A stretch of 64,000 bases of DNA from Uranotaenia lowii (Eukaryota > Arthropoda > Insecta > Diptera > Culicidae): contig NC_073692.1 of assembly GCF_029784155.1 (NCBI RefSeq), forward strand, positions 23,088,444-23,152,443, in the 5' to 3' direction. Shown here piece by piece: positions 10,526-21,700 of the stretch. A program made the position numbers and the translations under genes. The notes below the pieces were generated by a model that made no database searches, was not told where the DNA came from, and saw nothing but the letters and a program-made list of their open reading frames with translations. Positions within the stretch are counted from its first letter, which is position 1; every line of letters starts with the position of its first letter.

Positions 10526-12865
10526 TTTTGTCAATTTTGTCAATTTTGTCAATTTTGTCAATTTTGTCAATTTTGTCAATTTTGTCAATTTTGTCAATTT
10601 TGTCAATTTTGTCAATTTTGTCAATTTTGTCAATTTTGTCAATTTTGTCAATTTTGTCAATTTTGTCAATTTTGTCAATTTTGTCAATTTTGTCAATTTT
10701 GTCAATTTTGTCAATTTTGTCAATTTTGTCAATTTTGTCAATTTTGTCAATTTTGTCAATTTTGTCAATTTTGTCAATTTTGTCAATTTTGTCAATTTTG
10801 TCAATTTTGTCAACTTTGTCAATTTTGTCAATTTTGTCAATTTTGTCAATTTTGTCAATTTTGTCAATTTTGTCAATTTTGTCAATTTTGTCAATTTTGT
10901 CAATTTTGTCAATTTTGTCAATTTTGTCAATTTTGTCAATTTTGTCAATTTTGTCAATTTTGTCAATTTTGTCAATTTTGTCAATTTTGTCAATTTTGTC
11001 AATTTTGTCAATTTTGTCAATTTTGTCAATTTTGTCAATTTTGTCAATTTTGTCAATTTTGTCAATTTTGTCAATTTTGTCAATTTTGTCAATTTTGTCA
11101 ATTTTGTCAATTTTGTCAATTTTGTCAATTTTGTCAATTTTGTCAATTTTGTCAATTTTGTCAATTTTGTCAATTTTGTCAATTTTGTCAATTTTGTCAA
11201 TTTTGTCATTTTTGTCAATTTTGTCAATTTTGTCAATTTTGTCAATTTTGTCAATTTTGTGAATTTTGTGAATTTTGTGAATTTTGTGAATTTTGTCAAT
11301 TTTGTGAATTTTGTCAATTTTGTGAATTTTGTCAATTTTGTCAATTTTGTCAATTTTGTCAATTTTGTCAATTTTGTCAATTTTGTCAATTTTGTCAATT
11401 TTGTCAATTTTGTCAATTTTGTCAATTTTGTCAATTTTGTCAATTTTGTCAATTTTGTCAATTTTGTCAATTTTGTCAATTTTGTCAATTTTGTCAATTT
11501 TGTCAATTTTGTCAATTTTACCAATTTTGTCAATTTTGTCAATTTTGTCAATTTTGTCAATTTTGTCAATTCTGTCAATTTTGTCAATTTTGTCAATTTT
11601 GTCAATTTTGTCAATTTTGTCAATTTTGTCGATTTTGTCAATTTTGTCAATTTTGTCAATTTTGTCAATTTTGTCAATTTTGTCAATTTTGTCAATTTTG
11701 TCAATTTTGTCAATTTTGTCAATTTTGTCAATTTTGTCAATTTTGTCAATTTTGTCAATTTTGTCAATTTTGTCAATTTTGTCAATTTTGTCAATTTTGT
11801 CAATTTTGTCAATTTTGTCAATTTTGTCAATTTTGTCAATTTTGTCAATTTTGTCAATTTTGTCAATTTTGTCAATTTTGTCAATTTTGTCAATTTTGTC
11901 AATTTTGTCAATTTTGTCAATTTTGTCAATTTTGTCAATTTTGTCAATTTTGTCAATTTTGTCAATTTTGTCAATTTTGTCAATTTTGTCAATTTTGTCA
12001 ATTTTGTCAATTTTGTCAATTTTGTCAATTTTGTCAATTTTGTCAATTTTGTCAATTTTGTCAATTTTGTCAATTTTGTCAATTTTGTCAATTTTGTCAA
12101 TTTTGTCAATTTTGTCAATTTTGTCAATTTTGTCAATTTTGTCAATTTTGTCAATTTTGTCAATTTTGTCAATTTTGTCAATTTTGTCAATTTTGTCAAT
12201 TTTGTCAATTTTGTCACTTTTGTCAATTTTGTCAATTTTGGTCAATTTTGTCAATTTTGTCAATTTCGACAATTTTGTCAATTTTGTCAATTTTGGTCAA
12301 TTTTGACAATTTTGTCAATTTGTCAATTTTGACAATTTTGACAATTTTGACAATTTTGACAATTTTGACAATTTGGCAATTTAGACAATTTTGACAATTT
12401 TGATAAATTTGATAATTTTGACAATTTTGACAATTTTGACAATTTTAACAATTTTAACAATTTAAACAATTTTGACAACTTTGACAATTTTGACACTTTT
12501 GACAATTTTGACAATTTTGACAATTTTGACAATTTTGACAATTTTGACAATTTTGACAATTTTGACAATTTTAAAAATTTTGAAAATTTTGACAATTTTG
12601 ACAATTCGACAATTTTGTCAATTTTGACAATTTGGACAATTTTGACAATTTTGACAATTCTGACAATTTTGACAATTTTGACAATTTTGACAATTTTGAC
12701 AATTTTGACAATTTTGACAATTTTGAAAATTTTGAAAATTTTGACAATTTTGACAATTTTGACAATTTTTACAATTTTTACAATTTTGACAATTTTGACA
12801 ATTTTGACAATTTTGACAATTTTGACAATTTTGAAAATTTTGAAAATTTTGACAATTTTGCCAAA

Positions 12866-15442
12866 GGTGTATTAGCTAATAAAAGTGCTCTCAAAATACG
12901 CTTAAAAGTTTTTGAGTTGCTTTTTTTTCTCATGACTTTCAGCCTTTCAAAATCACAGTTCGTTTACCTGTGTTCCACCCATTAGTTTTGAGCTTCCACT
13001 GCTAGAAATATATGTAAATAAAACTTCCATGACCCGAATACTAGGGAAGCTCTTTTTTTTCGTTGTTTAAAGCCATAATCGCGTGCATAATTTTCCCGTT
13101 TGTCATAATTTGTTTCCCCTTGGTACCCCAGCAGGGAGGAATACCGGGGGGAAAATCCCGACAAAACAAACAAATGGCGTCGATCCGAGGCACTTCGTTA
13201 GTATTTGACGAAAATTTAAACTCGGCACCGATCCAAATCGTCACCCTGATGATGATGGCGGACCATGAAGATGCCGGCGAAGAACGAGGACGAGGACAAC
13301 GGCGACGTTAAACTTGAATTGCAAATTTATTTTTATTTCGTTCCATCTTATATTCTTCTGAAAGCATACCGTTTCGGGTTTTGTGTCCTGTCAGCCGGAG
13401 GAAGAAAATCACTTTTTTTCCTACTGAAGAAGGCCCGGCTGGTTTGGGTTTTTAAGGACGGGAATATACAAACAGGAGCATTAGCCCGAAATATGTATTC
13501 ATTTGGGATGCTGCGGGATGGCTCCACGCCGTTTTTTGCTTCCTTTCGTTCGTTACATCCATCAGTTGCCAAATCTTTTTTCACTTTCAAGATTGAGAAC
13601 AAGGATTTCTCTAACGGGACCCGTTTGTCTAAGTCGCTCGAGCAAGGTGAAAGGGGGATCGAGATTTTTGCATAATTTTCTTCAGATTATGCTCTGGACC
13701 GGGCCCTCGAGTTCGATGATTCGAGACCAGGACTAAATCCGGGCGAAGGGCAAAGCGATTGGTCCTTTCTCTTCGACTTTGTTCTGCTCTGTTTGCTGAC
13801 CCTGTTTAGAGGCAGTAGAATTGATTTGTATTCTTTTGAGCTTGATTTCGAAAGTTCATTCCAACATATTCCAAATCACTCTCACGAAACACTTTATTAT
13901 ATAGCTGTTTCCACAAAGCATAAATCATTCTCAAAAACAGATAAAAGAATCAACCAAATTTCTCCTTTCTGGATAACCCTAAATTCATCTAAATGCCACC
14001 AAATCCTAGAACCCAATTCCGATGGTTTGCCTTTCAAGAAAAAAAGACAAGGGCCAGAAAGCAGTAAACATTAATCTCGCATACGTTCCTAGCTCGATAT
14101 GTGAAATTTATTATTTTCCTGCTGCGATTGGCTAGAAGAGCTACAACAACATCCGTCCGACAAATCCCTTCCAGCATCCGGATGATTGTTCTCACTAGAG
14201 GCCCTACTGGCCAGAAGCTCCCAGCGCAAAGCCGATAACCGAAATAAAACATCTCCTTTGCCATGGATTTTTCTCGGAGAAAAGAACAGGGTGCCGTCTT
14301 TTGTAGGCAAACGTCCATCCACACATGTCCTAGGAAGAATTCGACATGAGTGGGAAGCTTTTCCGGAACTTCCAGGTGGGCTTGTATCGGAAAAACAAAT
14401 CCATGGAAGTTGAAACGATCGAAACTCTTGTTAGGCTAACAGGAAATGCATAGAAACGGATTTGTATGGATTTCTCGGAGGGTTCCAATCGATATTGAAA
14501 TGTTTCGAATATATAAAATAAAACGAGTTCGAATGAAAAACAAGATTTTATACAACTTTTTTTCAGCTTGGATTGCAAAGAAATACTAAAGCAATTATAA
14601 AGTTGAGAAAACGAACGGAGTTACAATTTTTGAAATCTCAGTTTACATCATGCATCTGAAGAATGTTCCATCCGTTTTTTTTAATTATTCCCACTCACCG
14701 GTATTAAACCATGAAAAAGAAAAACCGCATTTAAAATTTTACGATACCTTTTTGCAATATCACTTCATCTTACACCTTAATATAACGGCACGTCAAGCTG
14801 TCACACAGATATCATCGCTCATTGTTGCGGAAAAAAATACGCAAAAGTACATAAATAAATAAACCGTTGAATACTTTCCACCTGAGACAAAGTTTGTGCA
14901 ATACCTTCCATACTTTTGATCCGACGAAAGGGCATGGCGAAGATCTGCCAATTTTTTTTACCTCCCTGACTACGTGCGCTGAAAATCGATGGCTTATGAC
15001 AGATGGTTTGCCGCTTTTCATTTTCCGGGGAAAACGTCAATGTCGTAAAAAAGTGGAAAATAGAATGAAAGTTGAAGCTGAAATTGGATTCGTACCAGAT
15101 GCTGTGTTTGATGATTGGAATACCGAGAAAGATAATAAATATCAATATGTTTAATCTATCAGTATGGCATTTGAATTCAAATTCACCGTTGAACGGAAAA
15201 AAGTAAAGTTGATTTCAGTGTCATTGAGGAAATTTTGCCATTTTATCCATATCCTCAACCATCCGATGTCAATAGTTCATATTAGCTTTTAAATGTGAGG
15301 AATAGTGCTGACATTGAACTAACATATTTCTTTTTTATTTCTAGGTAAACATCAAACGGTGCAGATTTTGTGAGTTAAACTTAAAACAATCATTAGGCTT
15401 TTCAGAAACAGACTAAATCCTTTCCTTCCCATGGTATCCCAG
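12866..15442. other. Single-copy-like DNA, no confident gene
   Basis: After array 1 the composition becomes balanced, with GC-richer patches at 13080-13320 and 13380-13740. Several open frames of 60-136 codons exist (for example 13063-13311 and 13265-13675 plus), but they lack domains, and their overlap on both strands suggests chance. The tract may be intronic or intergenic regulatory DNA. Confidence 0.4.
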
Positions 15443-15518
15443 GTGATCCACAACTTTGCACAGCTCGCATTTGAACTGTGCGCTTTTGATCAACACCGTT
15501 TTCTCACTGAATGTGCAG
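15443..15518 (+). CDS. Possible short internal exon, unidentified protein
   Basis: A 76-nt segment is bounded by a pyrimidine-rich acceptor ending CCCAG (15438-15442) and a strong donor GTATGAGT (15519). One frame is open through it and encodes 25 residues of balanced composition beginning VIHNFAQLAFELC. No family is recognised and no partner exon was found. Splice-like signals of this quality can occur by chance. Confidence 0.18.
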
Positions 15519-15703
15519 GTATGAGTGAAGAATCAATGAGAAAAGTTTGAAGAAAATCGATCCACAATTTTTTGTTCAGCAGATCAAAAGCTGCACTAAA
15601 GTAGGATTTTTTTCGAATTTTTTTCAAGTCGTGATTTAATGTTCAATAACTTGACAAGTTTTCATCCTCAAATAAAAATACTGACGTGCAGAACGTTGCC
15701 CAT

Positions 15704-16521
15704 TAGACTGAGTCGATTTGGGGTCATTTTTGAATTTCCCAAACCCTGGGGTTTTAAAAGCTTCGTCTTGGTCCAAAACTCATCCATGATTTTTTGCAGA
15801 ATTTTTAAGTAACGTTTACATGAGTAAATTTGAACTTTTAGGTTTGTATGGGAAAATTGAATATTTTGTACTGGAAAATCAACATCGTTTTTGTTTCTTC
15901 TGTGGAACCGAGCCAGATGACGGTTGTTGTGCCAATTTATAAAATTCCCTGAGGAAATTTTCCGCTGAACAACTTTGTCGAAGACCTTAACTTCGTATCT
16001 TATTAGGCAAAAAAGTTATTAGCATTTTAATAGGGGTATGTCTTTTCACATTGATAAACAGTAAATTAAATTGACATCACTGCAGGGTGCCTATCGAGGT
16101 ACTGCATGACTACTTTTCATCCAATACTTCGCGAGGCTCCAGCAGTGATGTCTATTGAATTTACTGTTTATCAATGCGAAAAGACATACCCCTATTAAAA
16201 TGCTAATAACTTTTTTGCCAAATAAAATACGAAGTTACGGTCTTCGACAAAGTTGTTCAGCGGAAAATTTCCTCAGGGAATTTTATAAATTGGCACAAAA
16301 ACCGTCATCTAGCTCGGTTCCACAGAAGAAACAAAAACAATGTTGATTTTTCAGTACAAAATATTCAATTTTCCCATACAAACCTAAAAGTTCAAATTTA
16401 CTCATGTAAACGTTACTTAAAAAATCTGCAAAAAATCATGGATGAGTTTTGGACCAAGACGAAGCTTTTAAGACCCCAGGGTTTGGGAAATTCAAAAATG
16501 ACCCAAAATCGACTCAGTCTA
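15704..16521. mobile_element. Foldback element with perfect 8-bp target duplication
   Basis: This 818-bp palindromic element starts TAGACTGAGTCGATTT and ends with the inverse complement, flanked by identical TTGCCCAT (15696-15703 and 16522-16529). The two arms are nearly identical along about 380 bp and meet at a short centre near 16085-16150. The 8-bp duplication suggests hAT- or P-type integration. No transposase is present. Two relatives occur in the window, a left-end fragment at 28503-28652 and a centre-plus-right-arm copy at 62836-63289. Confidence 0.9.
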
Positions 16522-16529
16522 TTGCCCAT

Positions 16530-17180
16530 GCAAGCAGAATCAAACTATAGTTTACTTTGAATTCAACCAAAACATATAGGTTAAATTTTCGAATAAGTAA
16601 AGTGGACCACTTTTCATACATTTGAAACAAAACGTATTCTTCTTGTGAAGCTGTTAATCTTTACTCGTGAAAATCATTCCGTCATTTTTTTTTTTTGCTT
16701 AAGGATTATTATTTCATCCGCAAAAATGAACACATTTCCATAATTAGACTTTGGAGGAATAGGTAAACTTAAGTATTGACCCATGTCAATAACCCAAATT
16801 TACAAATGGATCATTAAAGTAGTCTAAAATTATGCATTTTTTTGTTCTAGAACTTGAGTTGTAAATCAATATTCTCAATATAAATTGTGGGAAACCTCGG
16901 GGGAAGGAAAGGGTTGAACAGTCATCAATATTAAATGAAAACATATTAATTAAATGAATAGTAGTACAATTCCTAATTACTACTGAAAATAACACGATTC
17001 AAGTTCTCTAACATTAGCATATTTCAATAATGTTAGCCATACAATGATCTTATTCAGGCCCTTTTTTACGTTCAAGAAAAAAATACAAGGTAATTCTAAC
17101 TATATAAAATATTGACACATTTCACCAAAACTTTCCTCAGTAAACATATCATGGGGTGACTGTACAGTATCTTTTTTAAC
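16530..17180. other. AT-rich spacer, nothing recognised
   Basis: No ORF with protein-like character, RNA gene or repeat boundary was seen. Confidence 0.5.
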
Positions 17181-17185
17181 CTAAG

Positions 17186-17987
17186 AGCAAGTTCACTGAT
17201 GTTGAGAAAAAGTGGTAGAAATTTCGACACTTACGGCACATTTTGAAAATTTTGCCATGCAAAAACATTTTCAAGATCTGTGGTCTTCAAGTTTTTCAAC
17301 AACACGTGTTGTATTTTCGCCTGCGGTGATGCAAAAAAAGCAATATTTCTATCATAAGGTTGCCAGAATTTTTTCCACTCCCATCCGGGCCTAGCAATTC
17401 CGGGCATTTTTTCAAAAAAACCTGGCAAAATCCGGGCATGGATTTCAATTTTTCAAATCCAAAAACCGGGCAAAAACTGGGCAAAATTTAGGTGTTATTA
17501 TATATAAAAGATAAGAAAAAATGCAAAAAAAAATAAAATTAATATTTTATTAATGTAATTGCAGACTTCCAAAAACTTTTTGGAACACTTAAATATTTAA
17601 AGGTTTATAAATGTGAATCAGTGAAATTATTTGAAACAACCGTTGAAAATTTCCATACCGTTAATCGATTTGGCTGAAACTTACTCAAAAACTTTGATTT
17701 TTTTTTTATTTCTTTGTGAAAATTGTGAAAAAATCCGGGCAATATCCGGACTTTTTTCACGATATCCGGGCAACCGGGCCGGACCGGACTTTCTCGAAAT
17801 TTTGCATCAAATATCCGGGCAAACCCGGATAAAACCGGGCAATCTGGCAAGCTTATTCATACGGCTGAAATAGAAACAGTGTTGTAAAAATATACAACGC
17901 CACACGATCTTGAAAACATTTTTGCATGGAAAAGTATTCAAAATGTCAAAATTTCAACCACTTTTTCCCAACACCAGTGAACTTGCT
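17186..17987. mobile_element. MITE with long inverted ends, split by a second MITE
   Basis: The left end AGCAAGTTCACTG and about 150 bp after it are matched in inverted orientation by the sequence ending at 17987. CTAAG flanks both ends (17181-17185 and 17988-17992). Each arm carries a recognisable stretch, AAAAAGTGGT, and an inner CAAGATC block. The intervening 17357-17853 belongs to a later insertion. No coding capacity. Confidence 0.75.
17357..17853. mobile_element. Nested MITE rich in CCGGGC words
   Basis: Ends read AGGTTGCCAGA and the inverse of AGCTTGCCAGA, with imperfect flanking CTATCATA and TATTCATA. The interior carries many copies of CCGGGCA and TGCCCGG near both ends, a subterminal repeat pattern typical of hAT-type non-autonomous elements. 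A related but decayed sequence with CCCGGA/CCGG words is visible near 50500-50610. Confidence 0.65.
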
Positions 17988-17992
17988 CTAAG

Positions 17993-18716
17993 TGAGTTGA
18001 ACTATGCAAAAAACACCTTAAACTTGAATCCGTTTAGCTATGGCTTTCAATTTTCTTTAGTTTATCATAAAGAAGTCGTTATTTTTGGAATACACGTGTG
18101 AAAGACAATAAAGTGTTCATTTTTTATCTGTCAATATTAAGATAAAAAAACCGATTGTATACAATTGATAGTGGAATGTAGCATTTCGCTCAGCCTTTCG
18201 CTCAGCCTGTATCCCGTAGAACATAGAATAAAAAAAAAACAAATGATAGGATTCAAAATTCTGAATCATTAACTAATTGTTGCCATATTCATCACTTTTG
18301 TCATTTAAGCTATTTTTCAAACATATAATTTGACAAAAATAATAAAAATGACAAAAGAAAAAAAATTACAAAAGGAAAAAAAACAAAGAATTGACAAATT
18401 TGAAATAATTGAAAAATATGATAAAATTAACAATTCAACAAAATTTAGAAAACAAAACTGACAAAACTATCAAAGCTAACAAATACAGGGAAAAATTAAC
18501 ATAGTGAACTAAATTACTCAAAACTGTCAATATTTTTTTACGAAAAATCGACAATTTGTATTTTTTTTCAAAATTTTATCAAATAAATTTATTTTGTCAT
18601 TTTTTTAACATTTTAAATTGTGTAACATTTTTGATATAACGAGAATTTTTTAAATTCTGTCTTTTCCATAAGTTTTTTCAATGTCTTAATTAAATTGTTC
18701 TTTATGTATTCATTGC
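17993..18716. other. Spacer with a decayed inverted zone of GACAAA-like words
   Basis: From about 18330 to 18560 many degenerate words of the type TGACAAAA, AACAAAA and TTACAAAAGG occur, resembling the 9-bp repeat in the opposite orientation to array 2, which begins at 18717. This may be an eroded edge of an older array. The rest is AT-rich with no gene. Confidence 0.45.
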
Positions 18717-21700
18717 CATTTTTGTCATTTTTGTCATTTTTGTCATTTTTGTCATTTTTGTCATTGTTGTCATTTTTGTCATTTTTGTCATTTTTGTCAT
18801 TTTTGTCATTTTGGTCATTTTTGTCATTTTTGTCATTTTTGTCATTTTTGTCATTTTTGTCATTTTTGTCATTTTTCATTTTTGTCATTTTTGTCATTTT
18901 TGTCATTTTTGTCATTTTTGTCATTTTTGTCATTTTTGTCATTTTTGTCATTTTTGTCATTTTTGTCATTTTTGTCATTTTTGTCATTTTTGTCATTTTT
19001 GTCATTTTTGTCATTTTGTCATTTTTGTCATTTTTGTCATTTTTGTCATTTTTGTCATTTTTGTCATTTTTGTCATTTTTGTCATTTTTGTCATTTTTGT
19101 CATTTTTGTCATTTTTGTCATTTTTGTCATTTTTGTCATTTTTGTCATTTTTGTCATTTTTGTCATTTTTGTCATTTTTGTCATTTTTGTCATTTTTGTC
19201 ATTTTTGTCATTTTTGTCATTTTTGTCATTTTTGTCATTTTTGTCATTTTTGTCATTTTTGTCATTTTTGTCATTTTTGTCATTTTTGTCATTTTTGTCA
19301 TTTTTGTCATTTTTGTCATTTTTGTCATTTTTGTCATTTTTGTCATTTTTGTCATTTTTGTCATTTTTGTCATTTTTGTCATTTTTGTCATTTTTGTCAT
19401 TTTTGTCATTTTTGTCATTTTTGTCATTTTTGTCATTTTTGTCATTTTTGTCATTTTTGTCATTTTTGTCATTTTTGTCATTTTTGTCATTTTTGTCATT
19501 TTTGTCATTTTTGTCATTTTTGTCATTTTTGTCATTTTTGTCATTTTGTCATTTTTGTCATTTTTGTCATTTTTGTCATTTTTGTCATTTTTGTCATTTT
19601 TGTCATTTTTGTCATTTTTGTCATTTTTGTCATTTTTGTCATTTTTTGTCATTTTTGTCATTTTTGTCATTTTTGTCATTTTTGTCATTTTTGTCATTTT
19701 TGTCATTTTGTCATTTTTGTCATTTTTGTCATTTTTGTCATTTTTGTCATTTTTGTCATTTTTGTCATTTTTGTCATTTTTGTTATTTTTGTCATTTTTG
19801 TCATTTTTGTCATTTTTGTCATTTTTGTCATTTTTGTCATTTTTGTCATTTTTGTCATTTTTGTCATTTTTGTCATTTTTGTCATTTTTGTCATTTTTGT
19901 CATTTTTGTCATTTTTGTCATTTTTGTCATTTTTGTCACATTTTTGTCATTTTTGTCATTTTTGTCATTTTTGTCATTTTTGTCATTTTTGTCATTTTTG
20001 TCATTTTTGTCATTTTTGTCATTTTTGTCATTTTTGTCATTTTTGTCATTTTTGTCATTTTTGTCATTTTTGTCATTTTTGTCATTTTTGTCATTTTTGT
20101 CATTTTTGTCATTTTTGTCATTTTTGTCATTTTTGTCATTTTTGTCATTTTTGTCATTTTTGTCATTTTTGTCCTTTTTGTCATTTTTGTCATTTTTGTC
20201 ATTTTTGTCATTTTTGTCATTTTTGTCATTTTTGTCATTTTTTGTCATTTTTGTCATTTTTGTCATTTTGTCATTTTTGTCATTTTGTCATTTTTGTCAT
20301 TTTTGTCATTTTTGTCATTTTTGTCATTTTTGTCATTTTTGTCATTTTTGTCATTTTTGTCATTTTGTCATTTTTGTCATTTTTGTCATTTTTGTCATTT
20401 TTGTCATTTTTGTCATTTTTGTCATTTTTGTCATTTTTGTCATTTTTGTCATTTTTGTCATTTTTGTCATTTTTGTCATTTTTGTCATTTTTGTCATTTT
20501 TGTCATTTTTGTCATTTTTGTCATTTTTGTCATTTTTGTCATTTTTGTCATTTTTGTCATTTTTGTCATTTTTGTCATTTTTGTCATTTTTGTCATTTTT
20601 GTCATTTTTGTCATTTTTGTCATTTTTGTCATTTTTGTCATTTTTGTCATTTTTGTCATTTTTGTCATTTTGTCATTTTTGTCATTTTTGTCATTTTTGT
20701 CATTTTTGTCATTTTTGTCATTTTTGTCATTTTTTGTCATTTTTGTCATTTTTGTCATTTTTGTCATTTTGTCATTTTTGTCATTTTTGTCATTTTTGTC
20801 ATTTTTGTCATTTTTGTCATTTTTGTCATTTTTGTCATTTTTGTCATTTTTGTCATTTTTGTCATTTTTGTCATTTTTGTCATTTTTGTCATTTTTGTCA
20901 TTTTTGTCATTTTTGTCATTTTTGTCATTTTTGTCATTTTTGTCATTTTTGTCATTTTGTCATTTTGTCATTTTTGTCATTTTTGTCATTTTTGTCATTT
21001 TTGTCATTTTTGTCATTTTTGTCATTTTTGTCATTTTGTCATTTTTGTCATTTTTGTCATTTTTGTCATTTTTGTCATTTTTGTCATTTTTGTCATTTTT
21101 GTCATTTTTGTCATTTTTGTCATTTTTGTCATTTTTGTCATTTTTGTCATTTTTGTCATTTTTGTCATTTTTGTCATTTTGTCATTTTTGTCATTTTTGT
21201 CATTTTTGTCATTTTTGTCATTTTTGTCATTTTTGTCATTTTTGTCATTTTTGTCATTTTTGTCATTTTTGTCATTTTTGTCATTTTTGTCATTTTTGTC
21301 ATTTTTGTCATTTTTGTCATTTTTGTCATTTTTGTCATTTTTGTCATTTTTGTCATTTTTGTCATTTTTGTCATTTTGTCATTTTTGTCATTTTTGTCAT
21401 TTTTGTCATTTTTGTCATTTTTGTCATTTTTGTCATTTTTGTCATTTTTGTCATTTTTGTCATTTTTGTCATTTTTGTCATTTTTGTCATTTTTGTCATT
21501 TTGTCATTTTTGTCATTTTTGTCATTTTTGTCATTTTTGTCATTTTTGTCATTTTTGTCATTTTTGTCATTTTTGTCATTTTTGTCATTTTTGTCATTTT
21601 TGTCATTTTTGTCATTTTTGTCATTTTGTCATTTTTGTCATTTTTGTCATTTTTGTCATTTTTGTCATTTTTGTCATTTTTGTCATTTTTGTCATTTTTG

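Larger units (their letters stand above)
8391..12865 (+). repeat. 9-bp megasatellite array 1, (TTTTGTCAA)n
   Basis: Roughly 490 copies of a 9-bp unit, TTTTGTCAA, follow one another with almost no insertions or deletions up to about 12235. Because 9 is divisible by 3 and most frames of the unit lack a stop, five frames stay open for 325 to over 1,300 codons, giving tripeptide repeats; these are not genes. Variants are single-base: TTTTGACAA (pure block 10301-10525 and most of 12310-12865), TTTTGTGAA (11255-11326), TTTTGCCAA and TTTTTTCAA. From about 12310 the units decay into TTTTGACAA with AAAAT-type variants before the array ends in unique DNA. Confidence 0.95.

Noticed and set aside
8340..12332. 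Long open frames of up to 1,317 codons in five frames over array 1
   Set aside because: They are a consequence of a stop-free 9-bp repeat unit, encode only tripeptide repeats on both strands, and start and stop at array edges.
13063..13736. Several overlapping frames in GC-rich DNA
   Set aside because: No conserved motif, no consistent splice structure, and competing frames on both strands.
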